NCBI GenBank assembly: GCA_016721425.1
Contig: JADKID010000012.1
Coordinates: forward strand, 1-64,000
From: Bryobacterales bacterium
GTDB taxonomy: Bacteria > Acidobacteriota > Terriglobia > Bryobacterales > Bryobacteraceae
Reading direction: 5' to 3'
DNA length: 64,000 nt
Of the stretch, positions 48,307 to 60,667 are shown piece after piece. The position numbers and the translations under genes are program-made. The first letter of the stretch is position 1, and each line of letters starts with the position of its first letter. A model generated the notes under the pieces. The model was not told the DNA's origin and searched no databases. It saw only the letters and a list, made by a program, of their open reading frames with translations.

Positions 48307-50970
48307 CTATTCAGCCCGAAGCGTCTTCAGCGGGTCCGAGCGTCCTGCGCACCAGGCTGGGATGGAGGCCGCAGTGAGTCCGATGAGGATCAACACGGAG
48401 GCTGCCGATACGAATGCGGCCGGGTCGTAGCCGGTCACGCCGAAGAGAAAGCTCCGAATTGAACTCGTGAGGGCCAGCGAACCCGCTCCTCCGATCAGGG
48501 TTCCAATCAGGATGATCAGTGCTGTGCGTTGGAGGAGGCACCTGGTCAAGTCCGCCGGTCTGGCGCCCAGGGCCGCGCGGATGCCCAGTTCGCGTTCGCG
48601 GGTTGCCGCGGTGAACCATACCAAACCAAACAAACCCGCGGCGGCAAGTGCGACGACCTGAGCCGCGAAGAGCGTGGACATGAGTGATACCAGCCGTTCG
48701 CTGTGGAGCTTCCTTTCGATCACGTCCGAATAAGATGTGATTTCACCCAATCCGATGCCGGGCACGTCCTGTTGAAGGACCGCGCGGATCTCCCGACTGA
48801 TATCCCGCTCACCGCCAGTCCGAACCGAGATCATCGAGACGGGGGCAGGCTGTTGCGCCATTGGGACGAATACCAGCGCACGGAATTCATCCCTTGGTCC
48901 GCCGAACCGCGCGTCTTTCAGGACGCCCACTACTTCCAGCGCCTTCTTTGGGTCAAAGGAGTTGCCAAACGAGATTCGCCTTCCCAGTGCCGGTTCGCCG
49001 CCAAAGAGTCGCGTGGCGGCGTATTCGGTCACCAAGGCCACCGGAGGCGCCTCTTTCCGATCGTCGCGAGTCAAAGCCCTACCGCTCAGAACGCGCAATC
49101 CCGTGGTCTCCACATAACCTTCGGAGGCATGGACAACGAACACCTGGGTCGAACCTCCCGCGGAGGAGCCTTCCGCCACGACCTTCGAGGTATGAGCCTC
49201 ATCAGCGAAAGGACCGCCGAAACTCGCGGCGGCACTTTCGACGCCCGGCAGGGCGCGGATTCTCTCGATCACCTCGGCTCGGACGCGCTCCTGCGCCTTC
49301 CTCGCCGCTGGCGTGAATTCCATCTGGAGCTTGACCATGGTCACGCCCGCCGGGCGGATCCCGAAGTCCTGCTGACGAAGGCGCGTCAGGGAACGGGATA
49401 GCAACGCCGCTCCACAGAGGACGACTAGGGAAACGGCGATTTGCAGAACCATGAGCCCCTGCGCACCATGGACGAGGCTGCGGGGCGCAGTCGCGGTTCT
49501 GCCACGACGGCCCAAGCTGCGCGCGGGATTGGCCCCGGCAGCAGCCATCAGGGCTGGTATGAGCCCGAACAGGAAGGTAGCGCCGATGGTCACCGCGGCC
49601 GTGAAGGCCAGCATTCTGCCGTCAAGGACCAGGTTCACAGAAATCTCGCGCGCACCTCCGGCCAAGCGAATGAGAGCACCCCCACCCATCAGTGCGAGCG
49701 CCACACCGACGATCCCACCGGCGGAGGAAAGCAACGCACTCTCGACGAGCATCTGTCGGATGAGCCTGCCCCGGCCGGCGCCCAGAGCCAGGCGGACGCC
49801 CATCTCGTGAACGCGCGCGCCGCCTCGGGCGAGCAGAAGCATGGCCAGATTGAAACAGGCGATCGTCAGCACCATGCCGGCCATCGCCATGAGGAGCGCC
49901 AGGGGCTTGCCGAACTCACGCCGAAGGTCTTCCAGTCCCCGCACTCCGTTTTCGAGCCCTATAGTCAATGGTCCGGCATCTTTGAGCAGAATCGTGTGGG
50001 TGCCAATCTCCGCAGCGACCGACGTGAGCGATGCGGATGCCGCGGCGGCGGGCACCCCCGGCTTCAGACGGCCCAGGACAGTGAGCCAGGTCATGAACCG
50101 CGCGGACAACAGATCAGAGGGCATCACTCGTGGCTGCAGGGCCAAGGGCACCCACACATCCGGAACCGTCCCCGGCTTTTCTCCAAAGAACTCCGGCGGT
50201 GCGACACCTACGATGGTCACCTGAGCCTGATTCAGAGTGATCGGCGCGCCGAGCACTTCAGGACTTCGCTGAAACCGCCGCGCCCAAAAGCGGTCGCTAA
50301 TCACCGCGGCGCCAGCAACTCCGGGGCGATCGTCCGCGGAATCGAGAACGCGGCCCACGGCAGCCCGGATTCCCAGCACTTCAAAGTAGTTGCCGCTGAC
50401 CAGTCGTGTGGTGGCCGCTTCCGGATCGCCCCCTCCGCGCACGATCAGGTTCTTCACCGGGTAGTCGGCGCTGGCGAAAACGCCCGCGAGGACCGATTGC
50501 TTGGACTGCATTTCCCGAAAAAATGGGTAGGTGAAGCCGCTGGTCGTCCCCCCCTGCGTCAGGCTGAGAATCACCAATTCTTGGGGCCGCTCCACCGGGA
50601 GCGGCCGGAACACGACGCGGTCCAGAAGACTGAAGACCGTCGAGTTGACGCCGATGCCCAATGCGAGCGAAAGGATTGCGGCCAAGGTGAACACGGGACT
50701 TCTTTTCAAGCCGCGCATGCCATAGCGCACGTCGGCGAGAAACGACTCAAGGGCCGCCGTCCCTCGGGCCTCCCTGCATTGTTCCTTCACAGACTCCATG
50801 GGCCCGAAGGCGAGCTTGGCAGCGCGCTCGCTATGCACCACAGGCTCCGAAGATCTCTCAATCTTGTCCGCTTCCCGTTCGAGATGGTACTGCAACTCCG
50901 CTTCGAGTTCGCGGTCCAGGTCGCCCTTGCGAAACAGGGCGCGGAGCCGGTAGCCGATCTCCCTCAGCAT
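48307..50970 (-). CDS. ADOP-type ABC permease, MacB-like with FtsX domains
   Basis: An 887-residue permease of the acidobacterial duplicated orphan permease group. An N-terminal ADOP tail-domain (DLDRELEAELQYHLEREADKIE, split, about 15-38) is followed by a first MacB core (VFTLAAILSLALGIGVNSTVFSLLD, split, about 83-110) and two FtsX halves with helices about 340-460 and 740-870. Members lack a dedicated ATPase and usually follow a PadR regulator, as here (2-bp gap). The long open frame upstream is antisense or overlaps PadR and is not real. ATG 50970 is used, with GGAGG 10 nt upstream. Efflux or stress function is inferred. Confidence 0.92.
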   Translation of the reverse strand: MLREIGYRLRALFRKGDLDRELEAELQYHLEREADKIERSSEPVVHSERAAKLAFGPMESVKEQCREARGTAALESFLADVRYGMRGLKRSPVFTLAAILSLALGIGVNSTVFSLLDRVVFRPLPVERPQELVILSLTQGGTTSGFTYPFFREMQSKQSVLAGVFASADYPVKNLIVRGGGDPEAATTRLVSGNYFEVLGIRAAVGRVLDSADDRPGVAGAAVISDRFWARRFQRSPEVLGAPITLNQAQVTIVGVAPPEFFGEKPGTVPDVWVPLALQPRVMPSDLLSARFMTWLTVLGRLKPGVPAAAASASLTSVAAEIGTHTILLKDAGPLTIGLENGVRGLEDLRREFGKPLALLMAMAGMVLTIACFNLAMLLLARGGARVHEMGVRLALGAGRGRLIRQMLVESALLSSAGGIVGVALALMGGGALIRLAGGAREISVNLVLDGRMLAFTAAVTIGATFLFGLIPALMAAAGANPARSLGRRGRTATAPRSLVHGAQGLMVLQIAVSLVVLCGAALLSRSLTRLRQQDFGIRPAGVTMVKLQMEFTPAARKAQERVRAEVIERIRALPGVESAAASFGGPFADEAHTSKVVAEGSSAGGSTQVFVVHASEGYVETTGLRVLSGRALTRDDRKEAPPVALVTEYAATRLFGGEPALGRRISFGNSFDPKKALEVVGVLKDARFGGPRDEFRALVFVPMAQQPAPVSMISVRTGGERDISREIRAVLQQDVPGIGLGEITSYSDVIERKLHSERLVSLMSTLFAAQVVALAAAGLFGLVWFTAATRERELGIRAALGARPADLTRCLLQRTALIILIGTLIGGAGSLALTSSIRSFLFGVTGYDPAAFVSAASVLILIGLTAASIPAWCAGRSDPLKTLRAE

Positions 50971-50972
50971 GC

Positions 50973-51311
50973 TCACCGCACCTCCGGAGTCAGGATGAGT
51001 GTGACCGCCTGAGTGAGCTTCCGCCAAGCGTCGGATTGCTGCCGAAGTTCTTTCCGGCCTCCCTCGGTCAACTTGTAGTACTTGGCGTTTCGACCATTTT
51101 CCGAGATGCGCCAGTCCGGACTGAGCAAGCCTCGACGCTCCATCCGGTGCAACGCCGGATAGAGCGAGCCCTGCTGCACCTGGAGCGCTCCCAGCGAGCG
51201 CTGATTGAGGCGCTCGGAGATGCCCCATCCGTGCTGTGGTTCAAATTCGAGAGTCTGGAGGATGAGCAACTCCAGGGTTCCTTGTGGCAGTTCGAGCTTC
51301 TCGGGCGGCAT
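50973..51311 (-). CDS. PadR family transcriptional regulator
   Basis: A 112-residue winged-helix regulator: LPQGTLELLILQTLE, HGWGISERLNQRS, LQVQQGSLYPALHRMERRGLL and AKYYKLTEGGRKEL are PadR signatures. The C-terminal dimer helix is short, typical of PadR-s1. It should repress the downstream ADOP gene, 2 bp away, and probably itself, releasing on binding a small molecule. The effector is unknown. Confidence 0.95.
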   Translation of the reverse strand: MPPEKLELPQGTLELLILQTLEFEPQHGWGISERLNQRSLGALQVQQGSLYPALHRMERRGLLSPDWRISENGRNAKYYKLTEGGRKELRQQSDAWRKLTQAVTLILTPEVR

Positions 51312-51539
51312 GCGTTCAGCTCCCCTTTCACTTCTACACTAGCGATGGTATAGGGCTTGTTGTCGAAGCGCAAGGGGAGTCTTTCAACCGGCTGGGCAAA
51401 ACCTCTCACCGCGAGCCTCCACGCGGCAAGCCGCCGCCGGATTGGCCAGGGGGCACGATGGCCAAAGACGGTGCCACGATACCTACTCCGGATGGAGCCG
51501 TATCCGGTAGAATCAGGTTCACACCGGACGCACCCGCCC

Positions 51540-52736
51540 ATGCCGCCACCCACCCTACTCCTCATCGCCGTCCAGCTGGCCCTCGCTGCCTATGCCCAGC
51601 CTGGCGCCGCCCCAGCCGCGCGCATCAACCACCACCGCGTCACCAACACCGCCAGCCCCGCCCCCGAACCCGGCGCAGAAAATCAGCCGCTCCCCTCGCT
51701 CGTCGAGGGCCTCCGCTCACCCTCCGATTGGCAGAATCGCCGCCGCCCCGAAATCCTCGCCTTCTGGACCCGCCTGCTCGGCAAGCTCGAACCAGCCCGC
51801 GGAGATCGAAAGTGGTTTGGCGACATCCGCAAGGCCCGCATTCTCGACACGCAGGAATTCGAGCACTACACCCGCATCCGCCTCGATTTGCCCATCGAGA
51901 AAGACTTCTACCAGAGCCATCTCCTGCTGCTGCCTAAGAATCAGGGCCCAGGCCCCTTTCCCGCCGTCATCGCCTGGACCTCCACCACGCCCGATTTCAC
52001 CCAACCCGAGCTGTGGTGGGGCCAGTGGCTCGCCCGGCACGGCTACGTCGTCCTCACCAGTTGGTCGTTCATCCGCCACTACCGCGACGATTCGTCCTAT
52101 CGCAAAAACACAGCCGGCGACAAACTCCGCGCGCGCTTCGGACACTGGCTGCCCATGGCCAAGATGGTCCACGATGCCCGGCGCCAGGCCGAATACCTCC
52201 GCTCCCTGAAACAGGTGGACCGCCGCCGCCTCGGCTTCATCGGCTTCTCGCTCAGCGCCAAGGCCGCCCTCTACATTGCTGCCTTCGCCCCCGAATTCCA
52301 CGCCACCGTCTCGCTCGATCCTCATATCGCCATCAACGGCGGCACCAACTGGTTCGCCCCCTGGTATCTCGATTGGCTCCGGCCCTACCCTGCCATCCCC
52401 ACACCGGAGCACACCATCCTCAGCATGCTCAATCCCGACGCCGCGCGACCCGGTTTCGAGCACGACCATCACGAACTGCTCGCCCTCGCCGCCCCCCGCC
52501 CCTTCCTGCTCATCGGCGGACGCGGCGATTGTGAAGATTGCGGCGGCGATTCCGACGACCTCCAGTCCTGGGGCTACGTCAATCGCGCCCGCGAGGTCTA
52601 CGCCCTCCTCGGCGTCCCCGATCGCCTTCAGTTCGTTCTCACCCGCGACGGCCACCACGCCAATGGACCCGAGATCGATCCCGCCTGGCAGGCATTCTTC
52701 GAGCGCTGGCTGAAATCGCCCACCGCCCCGCGCTAG
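51540..52736 (+). CDS. Exported alpha/beta-hydrolase, acetyl-xylan-esterase-like
   Basis: A 398-residue hydrolase with a signal peptide (about 1-20). Triad candidates: Ser in RLGFIGFSLSAKAALY (G-x-S-x-S, about 232), Asp in LLIGGRGDCEDCGGDS (about 325) and His in TRDGHHANGP (about 370). The FPAVIAWTSTTPD oxyanion segment fits dienelactone-hydrolase/CE7-like folds. The region GGTNWFAPWYLDW and the C-terminal half match a decayed copy at 48005-48196. ATG 51540 is chosen for the signal peptide; the longer open frame is not supported. Substrate unknown. Confidence 0.82.
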   Translation: MPPPTLLLIAVQLALAAYAQPGAAPAARINHHRVTNTASPAPEPGAENQPLPSLVEGLRSPSDWQNRRRPEILAFWTRLLGKLEPARGDRKWFGDIRKARILDTQEFEHYTRIRLDLPIEKDFYQSHLLLLPKNQGPGPFPAVIAWTSTTPDFTQPELWWGQWLARHGYVVLTSWSFIRHYRDDSSYRKNTAGDKLRARFGHWLPMAKMVHDARRQAEYLRSLKQVDRRRLGFIGFSLSAKAALYIAAFAPEFHATVSLDPHIAINGGTNWFAPWYLDWLRPYPAIPTPEHTILSMLNPDAARPGFEHDHHELLALAAPRPFLLIGGRGDCEDCGGDSDDLQSWGYVNRAREVYALLGVPDRLQFVLTRDGHHANGPEIDPAWQAFFERWLKSPTAPR

Positions 52737-52835
52737 CCAACCCCCTGCAATCCTACGGCCAGATTGCGGAACGCAGCTTGATCAATCCGGCCCAACATGG
52801 AAAAATAGATGGAGTCCCCCGCAACAGGAGAAAGC

Positions 52836-53969
52836 TTGCCGAATACTGCCATCCTCGCCCTGGAGGACGGGACCGTCTACCAGGGCCGCGCGTATGGCGC
52901 ACGAATTGTGCGCACAGGGGAGGTAGTTTTCAATACCTCTCTCACCGGGTATCAGGAAGTCTTCACCGATCCCTCTTATACAGGCCAGATCGTCGTCCTC
53001 ACCAATCCTCAAGTCGGCAACTACGGCACCAACGCCGGCGATGACGAGGCCACCACGCCTTACATTGAGGGCCTGGTGGTCCGCGAATGGGCCGAATCAC
53101 CCTCCAACTGGCGCAGCGACACCTCCGCCGAGCAGTTCCTCAGCCGCAGCAACGTGCCCGTCATCTCGGAAATGGACACGCGCGCGCTGGTGCGCAAGCT
53201 CCGCATGGGCGGCGTCATGCAGGGCGCCCTCTCCACCGCCGGACACTCACCCGAAGAGCTCATCGCCATGGCCCGCAACGCGCCCTCCATGGCCGGCCTG
53301 GACCTCGCCACCCGCGTCTCCACCAAAGAACGCTACGAATGGAGTGCGCCTGTCGAGCCGTGCTGCCCCACCGATATCGTCCGCGTGGCCCAGCCCGGCA
53401 CGTTCCACGTCGTCGCCTACGACTTCGGCATCAAGCGCAACATCCTCCGCTGCCTCGCCTCCATCGGCGCCCGCGTCACTGTGGTGCCCGCCGGCACGAC
53501 ATCGGCCGAAGTGCTGGCCCTCAATCCCGACGGCGTATTTCTCTCGAACGGCCCGGGCGATCCGGAACCGCTGGAGTTCCAGGCCGCCCAGGTGCGCGGG
53601 CTCGTCGGCAAGACACCGGTCTTCGGCATCTGCCTCGGCCACCAGATCATCGGCCTGGCGCTCGGCGGCAAGACCTTCAAGCTGAAGTTCGGCCATCGCG
53701 GCATCAACCACCCCGTGCTCAACTACCGCACCAACAAGGTGGAGATCACCGTGCAAAACCACGGCTTCTGCGTCGATCCGGACTCCCTGAATGCAAACGA
53801 GATTGAACTGACACACATCAACCTGAACGACCAGACTCTGGAAGGGCTGCGCCACCGCTCCCAACCCGTCTTCTGCGTCCAATACCACCCCGAGGCCGCC
53901 CCCGGGCCGCACGATTCCCAATACCTGTTCGACGATTTCGCCGCCATGATGAAGGAGTTTAAGAAGTAG
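52836..53969 (+). CDS. carA: Carbamoyl-phosphate synthase small subunit
   Basis: A 377-residue glutaminase subunit that feeds ammonia to CarB for arginine and pyrimidine synthesis. N-terminal LEDGTVYQGRAYGA; glutamine amidotransferase domain with FLSNGPGDPE, FGICLGHQ (nucleophile Cys) and VQYHPEAAPGPHD (His/Glu). The TTG at 52836 is preferred since AGGAG lies 5 nt upstream and it puts the start where the family begins; an ATG at 52809 gives nine more residues. Its stop is 1 nt before the carB start. Confidence 0.96.
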   Translation: MPNTAILALEDGTVYQGRAYGARIVRTGEVVFNTSLTGYQEVFTDPSYTGQIVVLTNPQVGNYGTNAGDDEATTPYIEGLVVREWAESPSNWRSDTSAEQFLSRSNVPVISEMDTRALVRKLRMGGVMQGALSTAGHSPEELIAMARNAPSMAGLDLATRVSTKERYEWSAPVEPCCPTDIVRVAQPGTFHVVAYDFGIKRNILRCLASIGARVTVVPAGTTSAEVLALNPDGVFLSNGPGDPEPLEFQAAQVRGLVGKTPVFGICLGHQIIGLALGGKTFKLKFGHRGINHPVLNYRTNKVEITVQNHGFCVDPDSLNANEIELTHINLNDQTLEGLRHRSQPVFCVQYHPEAAPGPHDSQYLFDDFAAMMKEFKK

Positions 53970-53970
53970 A

Positions 53971-57189
<3,219 letters not shown>

Positions 57190-57270
57190 AGCTTGCCTCG
57201 GTTCTGAGCCGCGCGCGTCAGCAAGCGGTGGTCGACGACAATGGTGAAAACGCTCTAGTTGAAGGATGGA

Positions 57271-58050
57271 ATGGCCGAGCTGAGTTGGCGTGAATTGGAG
57301 ATCCAGCAGGCCGTGATGGCCCGCCTGGACGCGGATCGGGATGCCTATCTCGATCGCTATGATGTGGAGTTTGGCGGGTCGCGCGAGTACAGCGCCGACA
57401 ACGCCGCCGAGCTTTTTCCCGAATACTCGGAGTCCACCGAGTCGCGGACCTTTAACCGCGAAGCCGTGGGCAAAGCCGCGTCGTGGATCGCCTATAGTGC
57501 CTTTCTGCGCCGCCTCGACGAACCCGGCCACGAAATCGTCGTCATGACAGGCGGCGGCACCGGCTCAGGGAAGAGCACGGCTGTCCGCACCGCACTCTCG
57601 GCCGGCAGGCTGGTGTATGACAGTACGCTGACAAGCTTCGCCGGGTGCCGAAAGCTGATTGACGCTGTCCTGGCGTCCGGTCGCCGGGTCATCATCTTGT
57701 TTGTTTGGCGCGATCCGGTAGACGCGTTCATCGGGACGATGAAGCGGGCAAACTCCGCCGACGGAGGCGGGCGGGTGGTGCAACTGTCCACGCACTTGTA
57801 CACCCACCAAAACGCCGTCAAGACGGTGTTGGCACTGCACGAGCACTACCTCAAGGATCCGAACGTCGCATTCACGTTCGTGCAGAACACCGGCAAACGC
57901 GGCGAGGCCCGGCCGGCGACTATTGATCTCGTTCGGAATGCTGACTACACTGGAATTGGGGAGGGACTGAGATTTGCACTTGAAGCCGCGCACTCCACGA
58001 ACAAGATCACAGACGCCCAGTATCGTCGAATTCTCGGCCTTGACGTTTGA
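57271..58050 (+). CDS. Zeta-toxin-like P-loop kinase
   Basis: A 259-residue protein with Walker A GGGTGSGKST (94-103) after an N-terminal helical region, and a Lys/Arg-rich lid (IILFVWRDPVDAFIGTMKRA). Zeta toxins phosphorylate UDP-N-acetylglucosamine and so block wall synthesis; related chloramphenicol-phosphotransferase-like kinases have other roles. No epsilon antitoxin is recognised. The small coupled ORF downstream is the only candidate partner. ATG 57271 follows AAGGA closely. Confidence 0.83.
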   Translation: MAELSWRELEIQQAVMARLDADRDAYLDRYDVEFGGSREYSADNAAELFPEYSESTESRTFNREAVGKAASWIAYSAFLRRLDEPGHEIVVMTGGGTGSGKSTAVRTALSAGRLVYDSTLTSFAGCRKLIDAVLASGRRVIILFVWRDPVDAFIGTMKRANSADGGGRVVQLSTHLYTHQNAVKTVLALHEHYLKDPNVAFTFVQNTGKRGEARPATIDLVRNADYTGIGEGLRFALEAAHSTNKITDAQYRRILGLDV

Positions 58051-58180
58051 AGAGCAAGTCCAACAACTCCAGGCTGGTGCGATTGCCGACATCAAAAAGT
58101 ACGGCGGCAAGCCCGAAAAACTGATCAAAGACATGCCCCACCGGGACTACAGCCGGTTCGAGAAAAAATCACGCGCGTGA
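57974..58180 (+). CDS. Small ORF coupled to the zeta-like gene and the amidohydrolase
   Basis: A 68-residue frame (TTG 57974) that overlaps the zeta-like gene by 77 bp; a later start at TTG 58040 would give 46 residues. The C-terminal half (FEEQVQQLQAGAIADIKKYGG, PEKLIKDM) looks like a helical protein. Its TGA overlaps the GTG of the next gene (GTGA at 58177-58180), a sign that it is translated. No strong ribosome site. It could be the antitoxin or an accessory peptide; this is a guess. Confidence 0.45.
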   Translation: MHLKPRTPRTRSQTPSIVEFSALTFEEQVQQLQAGAIADIKKYGGKPEKLIKDMPHRDYSRFEKKSRA

Positions 58181-59448
58181 ACCGCCGTCACTTCCTTGGC
58201 TCCTCCGTCGCCGCGCCCGCTCTGCTCACGGGCCTCCGCACCGAAATCGACAAGCTCGATATCATCTCCACCCATGAGCATCTGCTCAGTGAGCCGGAAC
58301 GGCTAGCCAGCAAACCAACCTTCTTCACCCTCGCCGAACACTACCTCGGCAACGACCTCATCAGCGCCGGCATGCCCGCCCCCGCCACCACCTGGGCGGA
58401 GTTTGAGCCGTGGTGGCGCTACGCCAAGCACACCGGCTACGCCCAAGCCCTGCGCATCGCCCTGCGCGACCTCTACGCCATCGCCGAAATCTCCGCCGCC
58501 TCCCAGCCTAAAATCGATGCCGCCATCACCGCCGCCAACCGGCCCGGGCTCTACCAGCGCGTGCTCCACGAAAAGGCGCGCATTCGCTACGGCGTCGTCG
58601 ACGACTACTGGCACGGCGATCCCATCCGCCCCGATCCCGCCTTCTTCGTGCTCGCCCGTAAAATGGATTGGTTCTGCTCTGCCGCCAAAGCCTCCGATAT
58701 CCGGCGCATGGAAGAGGTCACCGGCATCGCCATCCCCGATGTCCGCGGCCTGAAACGCGCTCTCGAGCGCCGCCTGGAACAGAGCCTCCAGGCCGGCCTG
58801 GTCACCCTCAAAACCACCCTCGCCTACTCCCGCCCGTTGCGCTTCGAAGAGATCAGCGAGGCCGATGCTCAGGCCGATTTCGACCTCCTCATCAAAACGC
58901 CGCAGAGCCGCCCGCCCCAGCGCCTCTCCGATCACATGTTCCACCACGTCCTGCAACTCGCCCAGGACGCCCGCCTGCCCATCCAGGTCCATACCGGCCT
59001 CCAGGCCGGCAACGGCAATCTGCTGGAAAACTCCCGCCCCACCCAGCTCAACAATCTCTTCCTCCGATATCCGGGCGTCACCTTCGATCTCTTCCACCTC
59101 GGCTGGCCCTGGGTCACGGAGGTGGCCGCGCTCGCCAAAATCTTCCGCAATGTCACAGTGGATTTCTGCTGGGCCTGGGTCATCTCCCCAACCGCCGCCC
59201 GCAACGCCCTCCACGAACTGCTCGAAACCGTGCCCGCCAACAAGCTGCTCGGCTTCGGCGGCGATTACCGCCAGGTGGAGCTCACCTACGCCCACTCGCG
59301 CATGGCCCGCGCCGGCGTCGCCCAGGTGCTCGCCGAAAAGGTGGGTGCCGGCTTCTGCACAGAATCCGAGGCCGCGGACCTCGCCCGCCTCCTCCTCCAC
59401 GACAACGCCGCCCGCCTCTTCCCTAACGCGCCGCGGCCACGGCCGTAA
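58177..59448 (+). CDS. Tat-exported amidohydrolase-family TIM barrel
   Basis: A 423-residue amidohydrolase-2-like enzyme. The N-terminal NRRHFLGSSVAAPALL is a Tat signal. Metal-binding STHEHLL is at about 31-37, QVHTGLQAGNGN (His) at about 268-279, DLFHLGWPW at about 303-311, and FGGDYR (Asp) at about 362-367. This fold includes decarboxylases, glucuronate isomerase-like proteins and lactonases; function is not set. The start is a GTG overlapping the small ORF. The 3' end overlaps the M20 gene by 26 bp on the opposite strand. Confidence 0.85.
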   Translation: MNRRHFLGSSVAAPALLTGLRTEIDKLDIISTHEHLLSEPERLASKPTFFTLAEHYLGNDLISAGMPAPATTWAEFEPWWRYAKHTGYAQALRIALRDLYAIAEISAASQPKIDAAITAANRPGLYQRVLHEKARIRYGVVDDYWHGDPIRPDPAFFVLARKMDWFCSAAKASDIRRMEEVTGIAIPDVRGLKRALERRLEQSLQAGLVTLKTTLAYSRPLRFEEISEADAQADFDLLIKTPQSRPPQRLSDHMFHHVLQLAQDARLPIQVHTGLQAGNGNLLENSRPTQLNNLFLRYPGVTFDLFHLGWPWVTEVAALAKIFRNVTVDFCWAWVISPTAARNALHELLETVPANKLLGFGGDYRQVELTYAHSRMARAGVAQVLAEKVGAGFCTESEAADLARLLLHDNAARLFPNAPRPRP

Positions 59449-60634
59449 CGATATCCCAGTTGAACACCACAAAACGGTACACCTCGGCCTCCAGGATGCG
59501 CTCCTGATCCGAGTGCGCGCCAAAGCCCTTCCCCGCGTCCTCTTCATCCATCAACGGCCCAATGCCGTAGCACTGCACGCCCTTGTTCTGTAGATACACT
59601 TTGTCCGACGCGCCCGTGGACATGATCGGCAACACCGGCGCGCCGGGATACACCCGCTTCTGCGCATCCTCGATTGCCCGGAAGACAGGCGATTCCAGCC
59701 GCGACGGCGGCGCCGCCGGGCGCGTCGACGGATCCACCACCACGCGGACATTGGCATCCCCCACCGTCTTTTCCAATTCCCGCTGCAGCCACGGCAGATC
59801 CTCCCCCGGCGCCATCCGCACGTCAAACAGCGCCTCCGCCTCGCCCGGAATCACGTTCTTCCGCGACCCGCCCTTCAGCATCGTGGCCGATAGCGACGTC
59901 CGCAGCATCGAATAGTGCATCGGCTCGTTCAGCCGCAGATACTCCTGGATCGCCGGCCCCTTCTCCGGATCCACCAGATTGTTGTACCGCGCCGCCGCCG
60001 CCGGCTCGCTGATCACCGCCAACCGCTCAAAATACGTCCGTGTCGTGTCATTCAGCCGCATCGGCGTCTGGTACGCCGCCACCTTCGCAATCGCCGCTCC
60101 CAGCCGCGCAATCGCGTTGTCCGGCAGCGGCACCGAACCGTGCCCCGCCGTGCCCTTCGAAATCAGCCGGATCGCCATCGGCGTCTTCTCCGTAGTGGCA
60201 ACCAGCGTCCGGCTCATCTTCCCGCCCGTGCGCAGCGTGCGCCCGCCCTCTGCTATGCAGAACTCGGCATCGATCTCCGCCCAGTGCTCCCGCACCATAT
60301 AAGGGTGGCTCCACTTCTCCGCCACCACGTTCACCGTGTCCGTGTGCGCCATGATCAGCAGCGGACGCTTCGTCCCGTTGCCCTTGATCCGCGCCACCAG
60401 GTTCGGCCGCCGCGGCGTCTTCGCGAACGTGCGCACCGGAATGCCCTCTGCCTCCAGCACCTTCTTCAGATACTCCACCGCCGGCGCCTCGTGGCCGGGC
60501 GGGTCCGTCGTATCCATCCGCACCAGCGCCTGAAAGTGGCGTAGCGTCTCTTCCTGCAGACTCCGCCAGTCCGGCGCCGGCGGCGCGGCCATCAGACACG
60601 TCGAGAGAGAGACCAGCAGAAGAGCCCTTTGCAT
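59423..60634 (-). CDS. M20-family metallopeptidase-like protein with an internal deletion
   Basis: A 403-residue exported protein (signal MQRALLLVSLSTCLMA). It keeps HTDTVNV (metal His97) and GVQCYGIGPL and AHSDQERI (late His). But after EKWSHP111 the text jumps to YMVREHW, where family members carry about 60 residues with GRG-x-x-DDK and the catalytic EE. Those ligands are absent, so catalysis is doubtful. The dimerisation domain (SVPLPDNAIARLG) is present. The join is in frame at about 60301. Compared with M20 proteins of about 460 residues it is shorter by roughly that amount. Either a real deletion or an assembly error. Confidence 0.85.
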   Translation of the reverse strand: MQRALLLVSLSTCLMAAPPAPDWRSLQEETLRHFQALVRMDTTDPPGHEAPAVEYLKKVLEAEGIPVRTFAKTPRRPNLVARIKGNGTKRPLLIMAHTDTVNVVAEKWSHPYMVREHWAEIDAEFCIAEGGRTLRTGGKMSRTLVATTEKTPMAIRLISKGTAGHGSVPLPDNAIARLGAAIAKVAAYQTPMRLNDTTRTYFERLAVISEPAAAARYNNLVDPEKGPAIQEYLRLNEPMHYSMLRTSLSATMLKGGSRKNVIPGEAEALFDVRMAPGEDLPWLQRELEKTVGDANVRVVVDPSTRPAAPPSRLESPVFRAIEDAQKRVYPGAPVLPIMSTGASDKVYLQNKGVQCYGIGPLMDEEDAGKGFGAHSDQERILEAEVYRFVVFNWDIVTAVAAAR

Positions 60635-60661
60635 TGGTCGATTATGGCACGGCTGTACACT
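60634..60661 (+). promoter_or_regulatory. Candidate promoter for the DUF5060 gene, leaderless type
   Basis: TTGGTC (60634-60639), 16-bp spacer, TACACT (60656-60661). The -10 box is 6 nt before the ATG at 60668. No ribosome site is seen. Confidence 0.45.
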
Positions 60662-60667
60662 GGAATT

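Noticed and set aside
49441..51012. A 523-codon + strand frame
   Set aside because: Antisense to the ADOP permease; Arg/Gln/His-rich with no domain or ribosome site.
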